Origin: an uncultured Flavobacteriaceae bacterium
GTDB lineage: Bacteria; Bacteroidota; Bacteroidia; Flavobacteriales; Flavobacteriaceae
DNA length: 19,884 nucleotides
Reading direction: 5' to 3'
Assembly: GCA_913031655.1 (NCBI GenBank)
Contig: CAJWFY010000014.1
Location: forward strand, 1 to 19,884
The notes below the pieces were generated by a model. That model was not told where the DNA came from, ran no database searches, and saw nothing but the letters and a program-made list of their open reading frames with translations. This document shows, piece by piece, positions 6,782 to 14,442 of this stretch; within the stretch, counting starts at the first letter, position 1; the number at the start of each line of letters is the position of its first letter. The position numbers were made by a program, and so were the translations under genes.

Positions 6782-9700
6782 TTAATCATTTATTAATATC
6801 CATTCTCCATTTCTTAAATGATTTTCAGCTACTTTATATTTTAAAGTTTTTATCTCTCCATTTGTGATGTGTTTAATAGATACTTTTTCATTTCTACCAA
6901 TTTTTTTGACATCCCTAACTACAGTTTCAACATAATTATTACTCTGTGAAGCCATTTGTCCTGCTTTTTTATTAACAGAAGCTATTTCGTCACTATTTAA
7001 AACCTCCTCCTTTGAAACATTTAACTTTTGTTGTCTCCTTACTTTTCTGTCTTCTCTAATTTCAGATGGATCTTTTGAGGGAAGTTGTCCATTAAATAAG
7101 AAAGATATTATCTCTTTATCCACCTTTTCTAACATTGATTCAAATAATTTATATGCTTCGAATTTATAAATAACTAAAGGATCCTTTTGTTCGTGTACAG
7201 CTAATTGAACGGATTGTTTAAGTTCATCCATTTTTCTTAAATGATCCTTCCATGCTTCATCTATTATGGCTAAAGAAATATTTTTTTCAAAATCATTGAT
7301 TAACGTTTTTCCTTTAGATTCGTATGCTTCTTTAAGTTTAGATACAACATTCAATGTCTTTTTACCATCAGTAAATGGCACAACAATTCTTTCAAAATTA
7401 TTAGCTGGATTTTCAAATACATTTTTTATAACTGGAAATACCTTTTCGGCATTTAAAATTATTTTAGAATTATAATGTTTGTATGCACTTTTATATGTTC
7501 TTGAAATAATTTCTTCTGTATTTGCTGTTTCAAAATCATTTGACGAGTATTCTGAACTTAAGGAGAAATGTCTAATAATATCAAATTCATAATCTTTGTA
7601 ATTATTAGATGTCTTGTTGTTTTCAACAATTAACTTAGTTGTATCATATATCATGTTAGCTATATCAACCTTAAGCCTTTCTCCCTGAAGTGAATGTCTT
7701 CTTCTTTTATAAATGACTTCTCTTTGAGCATTCATTACATCATCATATTCCAATAATCTTTTTCTTATTCCAAAATTATTTTCCTCGACCTTTTTTTGTG
7801 CTCTTTCTATTGTTTTTGTCATCATAGAGTGCTGTATAACTTCTCCTTCTTCTAGACCCATTCTATCCATCATCTTAGCAACTCTGTCAGATCCAAATAG
7901 CCTCATTAAATTATCCTCTAATGAAACATAGAATTGAGAACTCCCAGGATCTCCTTGCCTACCTGAACGTCCCCTCAACTGTCTGTCAACCCTTCTGGAA
8001 TCGTGTCTTTCAGTGCCGATTATTGCTAAACCACCATTTGACTTTACTTCTTTGTTTATTTTTATATCAGTTCCTCTACCAGCCATATTTGTAGCTATAG
8101 TAACTATTCCTGCATTTCCTGCCTCAGTTACAATATCTGCTTCTTTTTTGTGAAGTTTAGCATTTAAAACATTATGCTTTATTTGTTTTATAGAAAGCAT
8201 TTTTGCTAATAATTCAGAAATTTCTACTGAAGTTGTTCCAATTAATACAGGACGTCCTTCATTTGCTACTTTAGTGACATCTTCAATAACTGCATTATAC
8301 TTTTCTCTTTTAGTCTTATAAATTAAATCGTTATTATCTTTTCTGGCGATAGGTCTGTTTGTAGGTATCTCTACAACATCCAGTTTGTAAATATCCCAAA
8401 ACTCTCCAGCTTCAGTAATAGCTGTACCTGTCATTCCGGAAAGTTTTTTATACATTCTGAAATAGTTTTGTAGTGTAACTGATGCAAATGTCTGGGTAGC
8501 ATCTTCAATTTTTACATTTTCTTTTGCTTCAATAGCTTGATGAAGACCGTCAGAATATCTTCTCCCATCCATTATTCTTCCAGTTTGCTCATCTACTATT
8601 TTAACTTTATTATCCATTAAAACATATTCAGTGTCTTTTTCAAATAGAGTGTATGCTTTTAATAATTGATTAAGTGTGTGTATTCTTTCACTTTTAATTG
8701 CAAATTCGTTGTATATTTTTTCTTTTTCTTCAACTTCTTTATTGACTTCTAGTTTTTTATTTTCGATTTCAGCTAGTTCAATAGAAAGGTTTGGTAAAAC
8801 AAAAAAATGTGAATTATCTTTATTGTCAGAAATATCATCAATTCCCTTATCTGTTAACTCTATTTGATTGTTTTTCTCATCAATTACGAAATACAAATCA
8901 TAATCTACCTTTGGCATCTCACGATTATTATCTTGCATATAAAAATTTTCAGTTTTTTGAAGTAATTGTTTAACTCCTTCTTCACTTAAATATTTTATTA
9001 ATGCTGAATTCTTAGGTAATCCTCTGTAAACCTGTAAAAGGTTAAATCCTCCGTCTTCTTTGTTGCCCTCTTTTATTAATTTTTTTGCTTTAGCAAGAAC
9101 TTGAACTAATAACTGTTTTTGCTTTTGAACTATTGAATAAACTTTTGGTTTTAACTTGTCAAATTCATGAATATCTCCTTTTGGAACAGGTCCAGAAATA
9201 ATTAGTGGAGTTCTAGCATCATCTATTAACACTGAATCAACTTCATCTACAATAGCGTAAGAATGCTTAGTTTGTACTAAATCAGAAGAGGAATGAGCCA
9301 TATTATCTCTTAAATAATCAAAACCAAACTCATTGTTTGTTCCGTAAGTTATATCAGAATTATATGCCTTTTTTCTTCCCTCAGAATTTGGATTGTAATG
9401 ATCAATACAGTCAATACTAAGTCCATGAAATTCAAATATTGGGGCCATCCAAGCGCTATCTCTTTTTGCTAGATAATCATTAACAGTAACAAGATGAACT
9501 CCATTGCCGGTCAAAGCATTTAGGTAGACTGGAAGTGTTGCTACTAGAGTTTTACCTTCTCCAGTGTGCATTTCTGCAATTTTCCCCCTGTGTAATGCTA
9601 TACCTCCGATAAGTTGTACGTTGTAATGAACCATGTCCCAAATCACCTCCTTGCCTGCAGCATTCCATTTATTCAACCAAATTGCATCTTCCCCATCAAT

Positions 9701-10144
9701 AGTTACATAGGTTTTTTCTGATGAAAGGTTCATGTCAAAGGAGGATGCTTTAACTTTTATTTCAGAGTTATCTTTAAATCTTTTTGCAGTTTCTTTGACA
9801 ACTGCAAAAGCTTCAGGAAGAATTTCGTTTAATTTCTCATCAACTTTTAAATTTGACTGTTCTGTAATTAAATCTATTTCCTGAAATAATTCATCTTTCT
9901 CATCAATACTTGAAGAAGAATCTATTTTTTCTTTTATTTTTGAAATTTGTTCATTAAAAGGTTCTTTAACAGATTGAATACCTTCTTTAAATTCATTTGT
10001 TTTATTTCTAAGTTGATTGTGATCTAAGTTGGAAAGATCATTTTCGAAACTTAAAATCTCTTGAACAACCCCTTCAACTTCTTTTAAATCTTTTTTTGAT
10101 TTATTTCCAACAAAAACATTAAGTATAGAGTTTATTAAGCTCAT
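6782..10144 (-). CDS. secA: Protein translocase ATPase SecA
   Basis: SecA is the ATPase that drives unfolded preproteins through SecYEG. At 1120 aa it is longer than the roughly 900-aa E. coli form, as usual in Bacteroidota. Motifs in order: Walker A MHTGEGKT (192-199), VNDYLAKRD (221-229), TYGTNNEFGFDYLRDNM (266-282), Walker B DEVDS (300-304), an enlarged charged region at about 325-500, then the second motor domain at about 600-770 with NMAGRGTDI (686-694) and the arginine-finger segment GRSGRQGDPG (725-734). Scaffold and preprotein-clamp regions follow. The last 45 residues carry no cysteines: the zinc-binding SEC-C tail is replaced by a segment beginning IGRNEKVSIKH. Start is ATG at 10144. 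It heads a run with the glycosyltransferase and msrA (gaps of two bases and an eight-base overlap) and is separated from the upstream DUF2795 gene by a terminator. Confidence 0.98.
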   Translation of the reverse strand: MSLINSILNVFVGNKSKKDLKEVEGVVQEILSFENDLSNLDHNQLRNKTNEFKEGIQSVKEPFNEQISKIKEKIDSSSSIDEKDELFQEIDLITEQSNLKVDEKLNEILPEAFAVVKETAKRFKDNSEIKVKASSFDMNLSSEKTYVTIDGEDAIWLNKWNAAGKEVIWDMVHYNVQLIGGIALHRGKIAEMHTGEGKTLVATLPVYLNALTGNGVHLVTVNDYLAKRDSAWMAPIFEFHGLSIDCIDHYNPNSEGRKKAYNSDITYGTNNEFGFDYLRDNMAHSSSDLVQTKHSYAIVDEVDSVLIDDARTPLIISGPVPKGDIHEFDKLKPKVYSIVQKQKQLLVQVLAKAKKLIKEGNKEDGGFNLLQVYRGLPKNSALIKYLSEEGVKQLLQKTENFYMQDNNREMPKVDYDLYFVIDEKNNQIELTDKGIDDISDNKDNSHFFVLPNLSIELAEIENKKLEVNKEVEEKEKIYNEFAIKSERIHTLNQLLKAYTLFEKDTEYVLMDNKVKIVDEQTGRIMDGRRYSDGLHQAIEAKENVKIEDATQTFASVTLQNYFRMYKKLSGMTGTAITEAGEFWDIYKLDVVEIPTNRPIARKDNNDLIYKTKREKYNAVIEDVTKVANEGRPVLIGTTSVEISELLAKMLSIKQIKHNVLNAKLHKKEADIVTEAGNAGIVTIATNMAGRGTDIKINKEVKSNGGLAIIGTERHDSRRVDRQLRGRSGRQGDPGSSQFYVSLEDNLMRLFGSDRVAKMMDRMGLEEGEVIQHSMMTKTIERAQKKVEENNFGIRKRLLEYDDVMNAQREVIYKRRRHSLQGERLKVDIANMIYDTTKLIVENNKTSNNYKDYEFDIIRHFSLSSEYSSNDFETANTEEIISRTYKSAYKHYNSKIILNAEKVFPVIKNVFENPANNFERIVVPFTDGKKTLNVVSKLKEAYESKGKTLINDFEKNISLAIIDEAWKDHLRKMDELKQSVQLAVHEQKDPLVIYKFEAYKLFESMLEKVDKEIISFLFNGQLPSKDPSEIREDRKVRRQQKLNVSKEEVLNSDEIASVNKKAGQMASQSNNYVETVVRDVKKIGRNEKVSIKHITNGEIKTLKYKVAENHLRNGEWILIND

Positions 10145-10163
10145 TAGATTATTATATTTAGAT

Positions 10164-10192
10164 CAAATTTAAGCAAAAAAAAAGCCTCAAAA
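10164..10192 (-). promoter_or_regulatory. Candidate secA promoter (Bacteroidota -33/-7 type)
   Basis: On the minus strand TAAATTTG at 10171-10164 matches the Bacteroidota -7 consensus TAnnTTTG exactly. A TTTTG at 10192-10188 lies 16 bases upstream as a -33 candidate, slightly closer than the usual 17-23. Eighteen bases separate the -7 box from the secA ATG. The -33 box sits inside the preceding terminator loop and stem. Motif match only, in an A+T-rich gap. Confidence 0.4.
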
Positions 10193-10200
10193 GAGACTTT
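10175..10200 (-). terminator. Rho-independent terminator of the DUF2795 gene
   Basis: On the minus strand the arm AAAGTCTC (10200-10193), a TTTT loop and the arm GAGGCTTT (10188-10181) form an eight-pair stem with one G-T wobble. The second arm runs into nine consecutive T (10183-10175). It starts about 20 bases after the stop codon of the 74-aa gene. This is the clearest intrinsic terminator in the window and it separates that gene from secA. Confidence 0.78.
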
Positions 10201-10219
10201 ATTGAAGTTTTTAAAAGAG

Positions 10220-10444
10220 CTAATATTCGTCCTCATTCCAAAGATAGTCATCATCGGTAGGGTAATCAGGCCAAATTTCTAAAATAGATTCATAAGTTTC
10301 TTCTTCTTCTTCTTCAATTTCTTGTAAATTTTCTATTACTTCTAAAGGAGCGCCTGTTCTTATAGCGAAATCAATTAACTCATCTTTATTTGCAGGCCAA
10401 GGTGCGTCAGTTAAATACGTGGCTAGTTCTAATGTCCAATACAT
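10220..10444 (-). CDS. DUF2795-type small acidic protein, function unknown
   Basis: This is a 74-aa protein beginning MYWTLELATYLTDAPWPA and ending with an acidic, aromatic-rich tail (WPDYPTDDDYLWNEDEY). I recognise it as the small DUF2795 family protein common in Flavobacteriia. The family name is from memory, and the biochemical role is not established as far as I know. The N-terminal part (about 1-42) is predicted to be a compact helical domain with the DELIDFAIRTGAPLEVIENL segment. Residues 43-49 are a run of glutamates (EIEEEEEE region). There is no signal peptide or transmembrane segment, so it is probably cytoplasmic. ATG start. It has its own promoter-like motif upstream and a strong terminator downstream, so it is probably expressed as a single-gene unit despite sitting between lnt and secA. 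Confidence 0.85.
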   Translation of the reverse strand: MYWTLELATYLTDAPWPANKDELIDFAIRTGAPLEVIENLQEIEEEEEETYESILEIWPDYPTDDDYLWNEDEY

Positions 10445-10466
10445 AATTAAAAATATTTAATATTTG

Positions 10467-10496
10467 CAAAAATAAATTTTTAAATGACTCACACAA
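10467..10496 (-). promoter_or_regulatory. Promoter of the DUF2795 gene (TTG-N19-TATTTTTG)
   Basis: On the minus strand TTG at 10496-10494 is followed after exactly 19 bases by TATTTTTG at 10474-10467. This matches the Bacteroidota sigma-factor consensus TTG-N17-23-TAnnTTTG in both sequence and spacing. It lies 22 bases upstream of the ATG at 10444. It is the best promoter candidate in the window. Confidence 0.55.
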
Positions 10497-10518
10497 TGTT
10501 TTAAGGAAAAATTTATTA

Positions 10519-12078
10519 TTATTTTTTTTTTGTAAAATAAAATAACACTACAATTAGAAAGAAAAAAAGTCCAATTCTATAAATATAATCTCCATACTTT
10601 ACATAAAAAGTAATTTCATTAGATAAATGAATAGAGCTATTTATTACTCCACTTTTATTATAATCAATAGTTTTTAAAATATCTCCTCTTTTGTTTATCA
10701 CTGCAGATATTCCTGTGTTTGCAGTTCTTGCTATATCTCTTCTAGATTCGATGGCCCTTAGTTTAGAATAACTTAATAATTGTTTATGACCGGGTGAATT
10801 ACTCCACCAGCCATCGTTAGTAATAATTGCTAGAAATTGGGCTCCGTTTCTGACATATTCATTTAAGTATTCTCCATACATAGCTTCATAACAAATTATT
10901 GGTGCAATTTTATTATTATTATTTGTTGTAAAAACAGTCCTATTTTTTTGAGTTGCTCTTGACATAATTGTTCCACCAAAATCTAAAAGTAAATTACCTA
11001 AAATAGGTTTTAAAATTTTTTTATAAGGAAGGTTTTCTACCCCTACAACCAATTTAGATTTATGGTAGACTTGTTTTAGATTGGAGTTTATAAAGCTACT
11101 GTTATATACATCAAGCCATATACTATCTCTAATATAATTTGAGCTATTGGTTTTGGTTAGTTTTGAATTGTATATTTTATAAAATTGAATACCACTAATT
11201 ACTTGTGAGTTTTTACTTTTTAAATATGAATTCAAATCTTGATAAAAAGGAGTTTCAAAAAAATTAGAGATCAAATATCCAGGACTTTCAGAAAAGTATG
11301 TTTCTGGTGTAAAAATTATTGTATTATTAAAAATTTCATTGTTTGTGGTTTGTTTAAATTCCTTTAGAATATCAAAATTAGTTCTTCCGTACTTTTCGTT
11401 GTAAGGATCTATATTGGGCTGAATAATTGATATGTTTATTGAATCCTTACTCACAGTTTGGTTATTGTATATAAAAAGAGAAATAATTATTGGGATTGAA
11501 ATTGTTAGTAACGAAATCGAAAATATTTTCTTATAGTTTTTTTTCTTTATTATGTAATTACTGTAAGCTTTATAAAAACATAAATTAACGATAAGCACCC
11601 ATAGTGTCCCCCCAAAAGAGCCTGTATATTCATACCATTGGATTAAATGATGAGATTCTGAAAAAACATTACCCAATATTAAAGATGGCCATGAAAAATC
11701 CCATATTAAGTTAAATTTTTCAAAAACAATCCAAGATGAAATAAAATAAATAACACCTAGTTTATTTCCAATTTTTTTTGAAATTAAACTATATGAAGAA
11801 AAAACTAAAGCCATTAACAATGAATAAAGTAAAATGGCAAATATCATCCCAAAAACTGTTGAATAAATTATCCACCAACAGGTGATTGTGTTCCAAATGA
11901 AAAAGGATAAAAAACTATAAGAAAATATTTTTTTTATTGATCTGTATCTTAAATTATTTTCAACTATTAACAAAGGAACGTAAGCTATGAAAATTAAAAA
12001 AACTACTCCATTAATAGGCCAAGAAAGTCCTAAAAGAAGACCAGATATAATGCTGTAAGAAAGATGTGTTTTATTCAA
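10519..12078 (-). CDS. lnt: Apolipoprotein N-acyltransferase
   Basis: Lnt adds the third acyl chain to the N-terminal cysteine of lipoproteins in the inner membrane. The 519-aa protein has N-terminal transmembrane helices (spread over residues 10-205), a periplasmic carbon-nitrogen hydrolase domain at about 212-480, and a final helix near 500-515. The catalytic triad is visible: E259 in TPETYF, K340 in YHKSKLV, and C397 in IICYEAMYGE. The GWWSNSPGHKQ segment (423-433) and the R-x-A-R-x-ANTG stretch (448-455) are also typical. The start seems to be TTG at 12078: no ATG lies between it and the in-frame stop at 12106-12108, and the first helix begins about eight residues in. It diverges from pssA across a 103-base gap. 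No clear terminator follows; the DUF2795 gene has its own promoter 74 bases downstream. Confidence 0.94.
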   Translation of the reverse strand: MNKTHLSYSIISGLLLGLSWPINGVVFLIFIAYVPLLIVENNLRYRSIKKIFSYSFLSFFIWNTITCWWIIYSTVFGMIFAILLYSLLMALVFSSYSLISKKIGNKLGVIYFISSWIVFEKFNLIWDFSWPSLILGNVFSESHHLIQWYEYTGSFGGTLWVLIVNLCFYKAYSNYIIKKKNYKKIFSISLLTISIPIIISLFIYNNQTVSKDSINISIIQPNIDPYNEKYGRTNFDILKEFKQTTNNEIFNNTIIFTPETYFSESPGYLISNFFETPFYQDLNSYLKSKNSQVISGIQFYKIYNSKLTKTNSSNYIRDSIWLDVYNSSFINSNLKQVYHKSKLVVGVENLPYKKILKPILGNLLLDFGGTIMSRATQKNRTVFTTNNNNKIAPIICYEAMYGEYLNEYVRNGAQFLAIITNDGWWSNSPGHKQLLSYSKLRAIESRRDIARTANTGISAVINKRGDILKTIDYNKSGVINSSIHLSNEITFYVKYGDYIYRIGLFFFLIVVLFYFTKKK

Positions 12079-12181
12079 GAATTTATGGATATTTTCATTA
12101 GCAAGTTACTAAATTCAAAAATTAATCAGTAATTATTAAACTGTAATAAACTAAGTTCATTTAAATTACTATTTTTAAAAA

Positions 12182-12883
12182 ATGAAATTATTTTCTTTTA
12201 TTCCTAACGCACTTACTTTATTAAATCTTTTTTTTGGTTGTATCGCTGTTGTTTATGGAATAAATGGAGATCTTAAAATTTTAGCATTTTTTGTAGTCTT
12301 AGGTTTAATTTGTGATTTTTTTGACGGATTTTTTGCTAGGTTACTTAATGTTGACTCGAAACTTGGAGTTCAGTTGGACTCCTTATCAGATTTAGTAACA
12401 TTTGGAATGACCTCCTCTATTGTTATGTTGAACTTAATAGAAAACTCTAGTTTTTATATTAACTCATCTAATTACTTAATAAGTTTAAGCCCTTATTTTG
12501 CTTTTGCGATAACTTTAGCCTCTTCTTACAGACTTGCAAAATTTAATGTTAGTTCAATTAACACGGAGTTTATTGGATTGCCAACTCCTGCAAATGCCAT
12601 CTTAATTGTTTTTCTTCCTGTTTTTTTTGAACAGATTAATAAAACACACTATTTGGATAATACTATTTTTCTAATTTCTATAATAGTTGTTTCCTCTTAT
12701 TTGTTAGTTTGTAACTTAAAGATGTTCTCTTTGAAATTAAAGAATTTAAAATTTAAAGAAAATCGTTTGGTCTTTATTTTTATCTCTTTGTCAGTATTGC
12801 TTTTTTTGATTTTTAAGTTGGGAGCTTTTACTTTAATAGTAATACTGTATATTTTTATAAATTTATTTAGATCTAAAATCTAA
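12182..12883 (+). CDS. pssA: CDP-diacylglycerol-serine O-phosphatidyltransferase
   Basis: This 233-aa membrane enzyme condenses CDP-diacylglycerol with serine to give phosphatidylserine, the precursor of phosphatidylethanolamine. The CDP-alcohol phosphatidyltransferase signature D-G-x2-A-R-x8-G-x3-D-x3-D is complete: D48, G49, A52, R53, G62, D66, D70. About seven or eight hydrophobic segments fill the rest. PssA is preferred over PgsA because the N-terminus (FIPNALTLLNLFFGCIAVVY) and the DSLSDLVTFG stretch are typical of type II phosphatidylserine synthases. ATG start after an A-rich leader. The 3' end overlaps lptB on the opposite strand by 21 bases, and the pair AUUUAGAU/AUCUAAAU (12865-12885) followed by a T-run could end its transcript. 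No psd gene is in the window. Confidence 0.93.
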   Translation: MKLFSFIPNALTLLNLFFGCIAVVYGINGDLKILAFFVVLGLICDFFDGFFARLLNVDSKLGVQLDSLSDLVTFGMTSSIVMLNLIENSSFYINSSNYLISLSPYFAFAITLASSYRLAKFNVSSINTEFIGLPTPANAILIVFLPVFFEQINKTHYLDNTIFLISIIVVSSYLLVCNLKMFSLKLKNLKFKENRLVFIFISLSVLLFLIFKLGAFTLIVILYIFINLFRSKI

Positions 12884-13612
12884 ATTTTTCTTTCTAAATT
12901 CAAAATTTTGACCTAAGTATAGTTTTCTTACCATTTCGTCTTTAGCTAAATCTTCTGGTATTCCAGCTTTCAAAATATTTCCTTCAAACATTAAATAAGT
13001 TCTATCAGTAATAGCTAATGTTTCCTGGACATTGTGATCAGTTATTAATATTCCTATATTTTTACTTTTTAAATGAGAAATAATTTTCTGAATATCTTCA
13101 ACTGCAATAGGATCAACGCCAGCAAATGGTTCATCTAATAAAACAAACTTAGGGTCTGTCGCTAAAGCTCTTGCTATTTCTGTTCTTCTGCGTTCACCTC
13201 CTGATAATAAATCTCCTCTGTTTTTTCTGATTTTTTGTAAATTGAATTCATTAATTAGTGATTCCATTTTATTTATTTGATCCTGTTTAGATAAATTTGT
13301 TAATTCTAAAACTGCCATAATATTATCTTCAACAGAAAGCTTTCTGAAAACAGAAGCTTCTTGAGCCAAATATCCAATACCCTTTTGAGCTCTTCTATAC
13401 ATAGGAAATGTAGAGATGTCTTCATTATTTAATGATACGACTCCGCCGTCTGGCTTAATTAAGCCTACAATCATGTAAAATGATGTTGTTTTGCCTGCAC
13501 CATTTGGACCTAGAAGTCCAACTATTTCTCCTTGATTAACTTCAATAGAAATTTCATTTACTACCCTTTTACCCTTATATGATTTAAATATTTTACTAGC
13601 TTTTAATTTCAT
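12863..13612 (-). CDS. lptB: LPS export ABC transporter ATP-binding protein LptB
   Basis: LptB is the cytoplasmic ATPase of the LptB2FGC complex that extracts lipopolysaccharide from the inner membrane. The 249-aa protein has Walker A GPNGAGKT (35-42), Q-loop Q84, signature LSGGE (136-140), Walker B FVLLDEP (156-162) with catalytic E161, and switch H193 in ITDHNVQET. The SGGERRR stretch, FAGVDPIAVEDI after Walker B and DHNVQETL are hallmark LptB features that distinguish it from amino-acid ABC ATPases such as LivF. The C-terminus carries about ten residues beyond the usual GQNFEF end. ATG start. It lies 14 bases downstream of tatC and is third in the kdsD-tatC-lptB run, linking Kdo precursor supply with LPS transport. 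LptF, LptG, LptC and LptA are not in this window. Confidence 0.95.
   Translation of the reverse strand: MKLKASKIFKSYKGKRVVNEISIEVNQGEIVGLLGPNGAGKTTSFYMIVGLIKPDGGVVSLNNEDISTFPMYRRAQKGIGYLAQEASVFRKLSVEDNIMAVLELTNLSKQDQINKMESLINEFNLQKIRKNRGDLLSGGERRRTEIARALATDPKFVLLDEPFAGVDPIAVEDIQKIISHLKSKNIGILITDHNVQETLAITDRTYLMFEGNILKAGIPEDLAKDEMVRKLYLGQNFEFRKKNLDFRSK
12865..12892 (+). terminator. Hairpin plus T-run at the end of pssA
   Basis: On the plus strand ATTTAGAT (12865-12872), loop CTAAA (12873-12877) and ATCTAAAT (12878-12885) form an eight-base-pair stem, followed at once by a T-rich run (12885-12889, then CTTTCT). It overlaps the last codons of pssA and of lptB on the other strand. The stem is A+T-rich and so weak. 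It contains two copies of ATCTAAA in tandem (12871-12884). Confidence 0.35.
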
Positions 13613-13626
13613 AATTATACAATCAT

Positions 13627-14442
13627 TTATATTTTGTTTTTCTCTTCTTTTCTCAAAACAAATTTAGAAATATATATACTAATCTGATATAGAATGATAA
13701 TTGGAATGGCTACTATAATTTGACTAGCTACATCTGGAGGAGTGATTATAGCAGATAATACTAAGACAAATACAAGAGCAAATTTCCTATATTTTTTCAT
13801 TATTTCTGGAGTTACTAAGCCTATTTTAGTAAGGAAATATATTATAATTGGTAATTCAAATATTAGTCCTGAAGCTAAAACTGAAGCTCTGATTAAACCA
13901 ACATAACTGTCTAGGTCAAAGTCATTGAATATTTCATTACTAACGCTGTATGAGCCTAAAAAATTAATAGATAGTGGCGTAACTATGTAATAACCGAAAA
14001 GAACTCCTATAAAAAATAAAACAGACGAAATGAAGATAAAACCTTTAGCATTATTTTTTTCTTTATCATATAAACCAGGGCTAATGAAACTCCAAAATTG
14101 GTATATTACATATGGAAATGAAATTATAAATCCTGCAGTAATAGACATCCAAATATGTGCTGAAAACTGCCCAGACATTGTTCTGCTTTGAATTCTAAAT
14201 GGCATTTCACTAATACAAAAACTATCGTCTAGTCCAAGCATGTTAGATAGACTACACAACATATCATAAGTGAAGAAATTTGTATTTTTTGGTCCAAATA
14301 GTATTTTATCAAAAATAAAATCTTTAGCTAGAAATGCTACAGAGCCTGCAATAAGAATTGCAAAAACAGATCTTATTAAGTGCCATCTTAAGTCTTCAAG
14401 ATGATCTAGAAATGACATTTCATCTACTTTAGTTGTTTTCAT
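13627..14442 (-). CDS. tatC: Twin-arginine translocase subunit TatC
   Basis: TatC is the polytopic inner-membrane receptor for twin-arginine signal peptides. The 271-aa protein has the cytoplasmic N-terminal motif FLDHLEDLR (11-19, with E16), six hydrophobic segments, the conserved first cytoplasmic loop PGLYDKEK (122-129), and E196 in the FELP segment of the fourth helix region. The first periplasmic loop (about 46-95) is long and holds two cysteines, C63 and C76, that could form a disulfide. I recall this long loop from other Flavobacteriia. The ATG overlaps the kdsD stop by one base (TAATG), so translation is probably coupled. tatA and tatB are not in the window. Confidence 0.95.
   Translation of the reverse strand: MKTTKVDEMSFLDHLEDLRWHLIRSVFAILIAGSVAFLAKDFIFDKILFGPKNTNFFTYDMLCSLSNMLGLDDSFCISEMPFRIQSRTMSGQFSAHIWMSITAGFIISFPYVIYQFWSFISPGLYDKEKNNAKGFIFISSVLFFIGVLFGYYIVTPLSINFLGSYSVSNEIFNDFDLDSYVGLIRASVLASGLIFELPIIIYFLTKIGLVTPEIMKKYRKFALVFVLVLSAIITPPDVASQIIVAIPIIILYQISIYISKFVLRKEEKNKI

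Noticed and set aside
7266..8973. Three plus-strand open frames of 60-69 codons antisense to secA
   Set aside because: Ser/Leu/Phe-rich translations typical of antisense frames in A+T-rich genes, and secA itself is clearly coding on the minus strand throughout.
10313..10318. Repeat of GAA/GAG codons in the 74-aa gene as a possible microsatellite
   Set aside because: The short glutamate run is part of the family's acidic region and too short to suggest phase variation.
12079..12181. Divergent lnt/pssA gap searched for promoters
   Set aside because: Only imperfect matches were seen (for example TAATTTTTG on the minus strand, with one extra spacer base); nothing strong enough to call.
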